Assembly (NCBI RefSeq): GCF_900102185.1
Contig: NZ_LT629690.1
Span: 2,790,001 to 2,854,000, forward strand
From: Terriglobus roseus
Lineage (GTDB): Bacteria > Acidobacteriota > Terriglobia > Terriglobales > Acidobacteriaceae
Length of the DNA stretch: 64,000 nucleotides
Direction: 5' to 3'
A program made the position numbers and the translations under genes. The notes beneath the pieces were generated by a model, which saw only the letters and a program-made list of their open reading frames with translations, did not search any database and was not told where the DNA came from. Of this stretch, positions 63,696 to 64,000 are shown one piece after another; within the stretch, counting starts at the first letter, position 1; every line of letters begins with the position of its first letter.

Positions 63696-64000
63696 TTATT
63701 TTCCTCCTGTGACGTCGAGAAACGTTCCGGTAGTGAACGATGCTTCGGCGCTCGCGAGCCACAAGACCGCGTTTGCAACTTCCTGCGGTTTTCCGCCTCT
63801 GCCCATCGGGATCGTATCCTTCACTCGATCGACTCTGTCAGGTTCTCCTCCACTCGCATGCATCTCGGTATAGATGTGTCCCGGTCGAATGCAGTTCACG
63901 CGTATCCCTTCACGTGCCACTTCTTTCGCAAAGCCTGTGGTGAAGGTCTCAATAGCTCCCTTCGACGCGGCAGAATCAACGTATTCGTTCGGACTGCCGA
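63696..64000 (-). CDS. SDR-family dehydrogenase, 5' end beyond the window, catalytic Tyr replaced
   Basis: The frame is open to the right edge, so only the C-terminal 101 residues are present: NEYVDSAASKGAIETF, GIRVNCIRPGHIYTEMHASGG, and AEASFTTGTFLDVTGGK. This is the classical SDR end. At the catalytic YxxxK motif the Tyr is Ser (SAASK, from a TCT codon), although the Lys is present, so oxidoreductase activity is doubtful. A single base change from TAT would explain it. The gene probably lies outside the mobile remnant. Confidence 0.85.
   Translation of the reverse strand, partial: GSPNEYVDSAASKGAIETFTTGFAKEVAREGIRVNCIRPGHIYTEMHASGGEPDRVDRVKDTIPMGRGGKPQEVANAVLWLASAEASFTTGTFLDVTGGK

Overview
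The window looks like a chromosomal segment of a soil Acidobacteriota bacterium, most likely of the Terriglobus/Granulicella/Edaphobacter type. This is inferred from gene families, not from a database search: an Oar-like TonB receptor with an N-terminal carboxypeptidase-regulatory domain, a fused MFS/spermidine-synthase protein, a DUF3300-DUF2950 pair, a BatA-D operon and several carbohydrate-catabolic blocks. Most genes have good Shine-Dalgarno sequences and many neighbours overlap by ATGA or TAATG.

Layout. (1) 1-4000: end of a MoeB/ThiF-rhodanese gene, two NTF2-fold proteins, a periplasmic DsrE protein and a secreted NPP-type phosphodiesterase. (2) 4003-9662: a compact non-phosphorylating L-fucose catabolic cluster (mutarotase, lactonase, FucP transporter, L-fuconate dehydratase, two SDR dehydrogenases). 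(3) 9659-13119: oxyR divergent from katG, with a recognisable OxyR operator. (4) 13162-30743: a glycan-utilisation locus controlled by a LacI-family repressor. It holds GH30-like, GH2 and GH31 enzymes, a TonB receptor, and two copies of a module made of an MFS transporter plus a PF12831-type FAD oxidoreductase. Three near-identical dyads around GTTAAACGGTTAAC sit at its promoters. (5) 30791-37464: a lipoprotein HAD hydrolase, a true formylglycine-generating enzyme, a fused MFS/spermidine synthase and a Cys-type sulfatase, which is the substrate class of the FGE. (6) 37705-44101: a MoxR-DUF58-DUF4381-BatA-BatB/TPR-BatD operon. (7) 44255-54929: envelope proteins (DUF3300, DUF2950, DUF4136, DUF4436, a BamA-like barrel, DUF481, SYLF) interleaved with a histidine kinase and two response regulators.

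(8) 55139-~63500: a degraded mobile element next to tRNA-Leu(CAA). It has an integrase fragment fused to the C-terminal piece of a MobF relaxase, an ArdC-like antirestriction protein whose tail runs into a ParB-like gene lacking its N-terminal domain, then a three-gene operon of unknown role (papain-like protease, DUF4831-like lipoprotein, helical cytoplasmic protein). A divergent XRE regulator/72-residue protein pair with a direct-repeat operator follows. The window ends in an SDR gene whose catalytic Tyr is replaced by Ser.

The most interesting signals are the protease/lipoprotein operon on the element, a CTGT-N8-ACAG dyad repeated in four or five intergenic regions before the sulfatase, FGE and two-component genes, the mirrored FAD-oxidoreductase/MFS modules under one LacI-type operator, and the two deletion fusions that record decay of a conjugative element.
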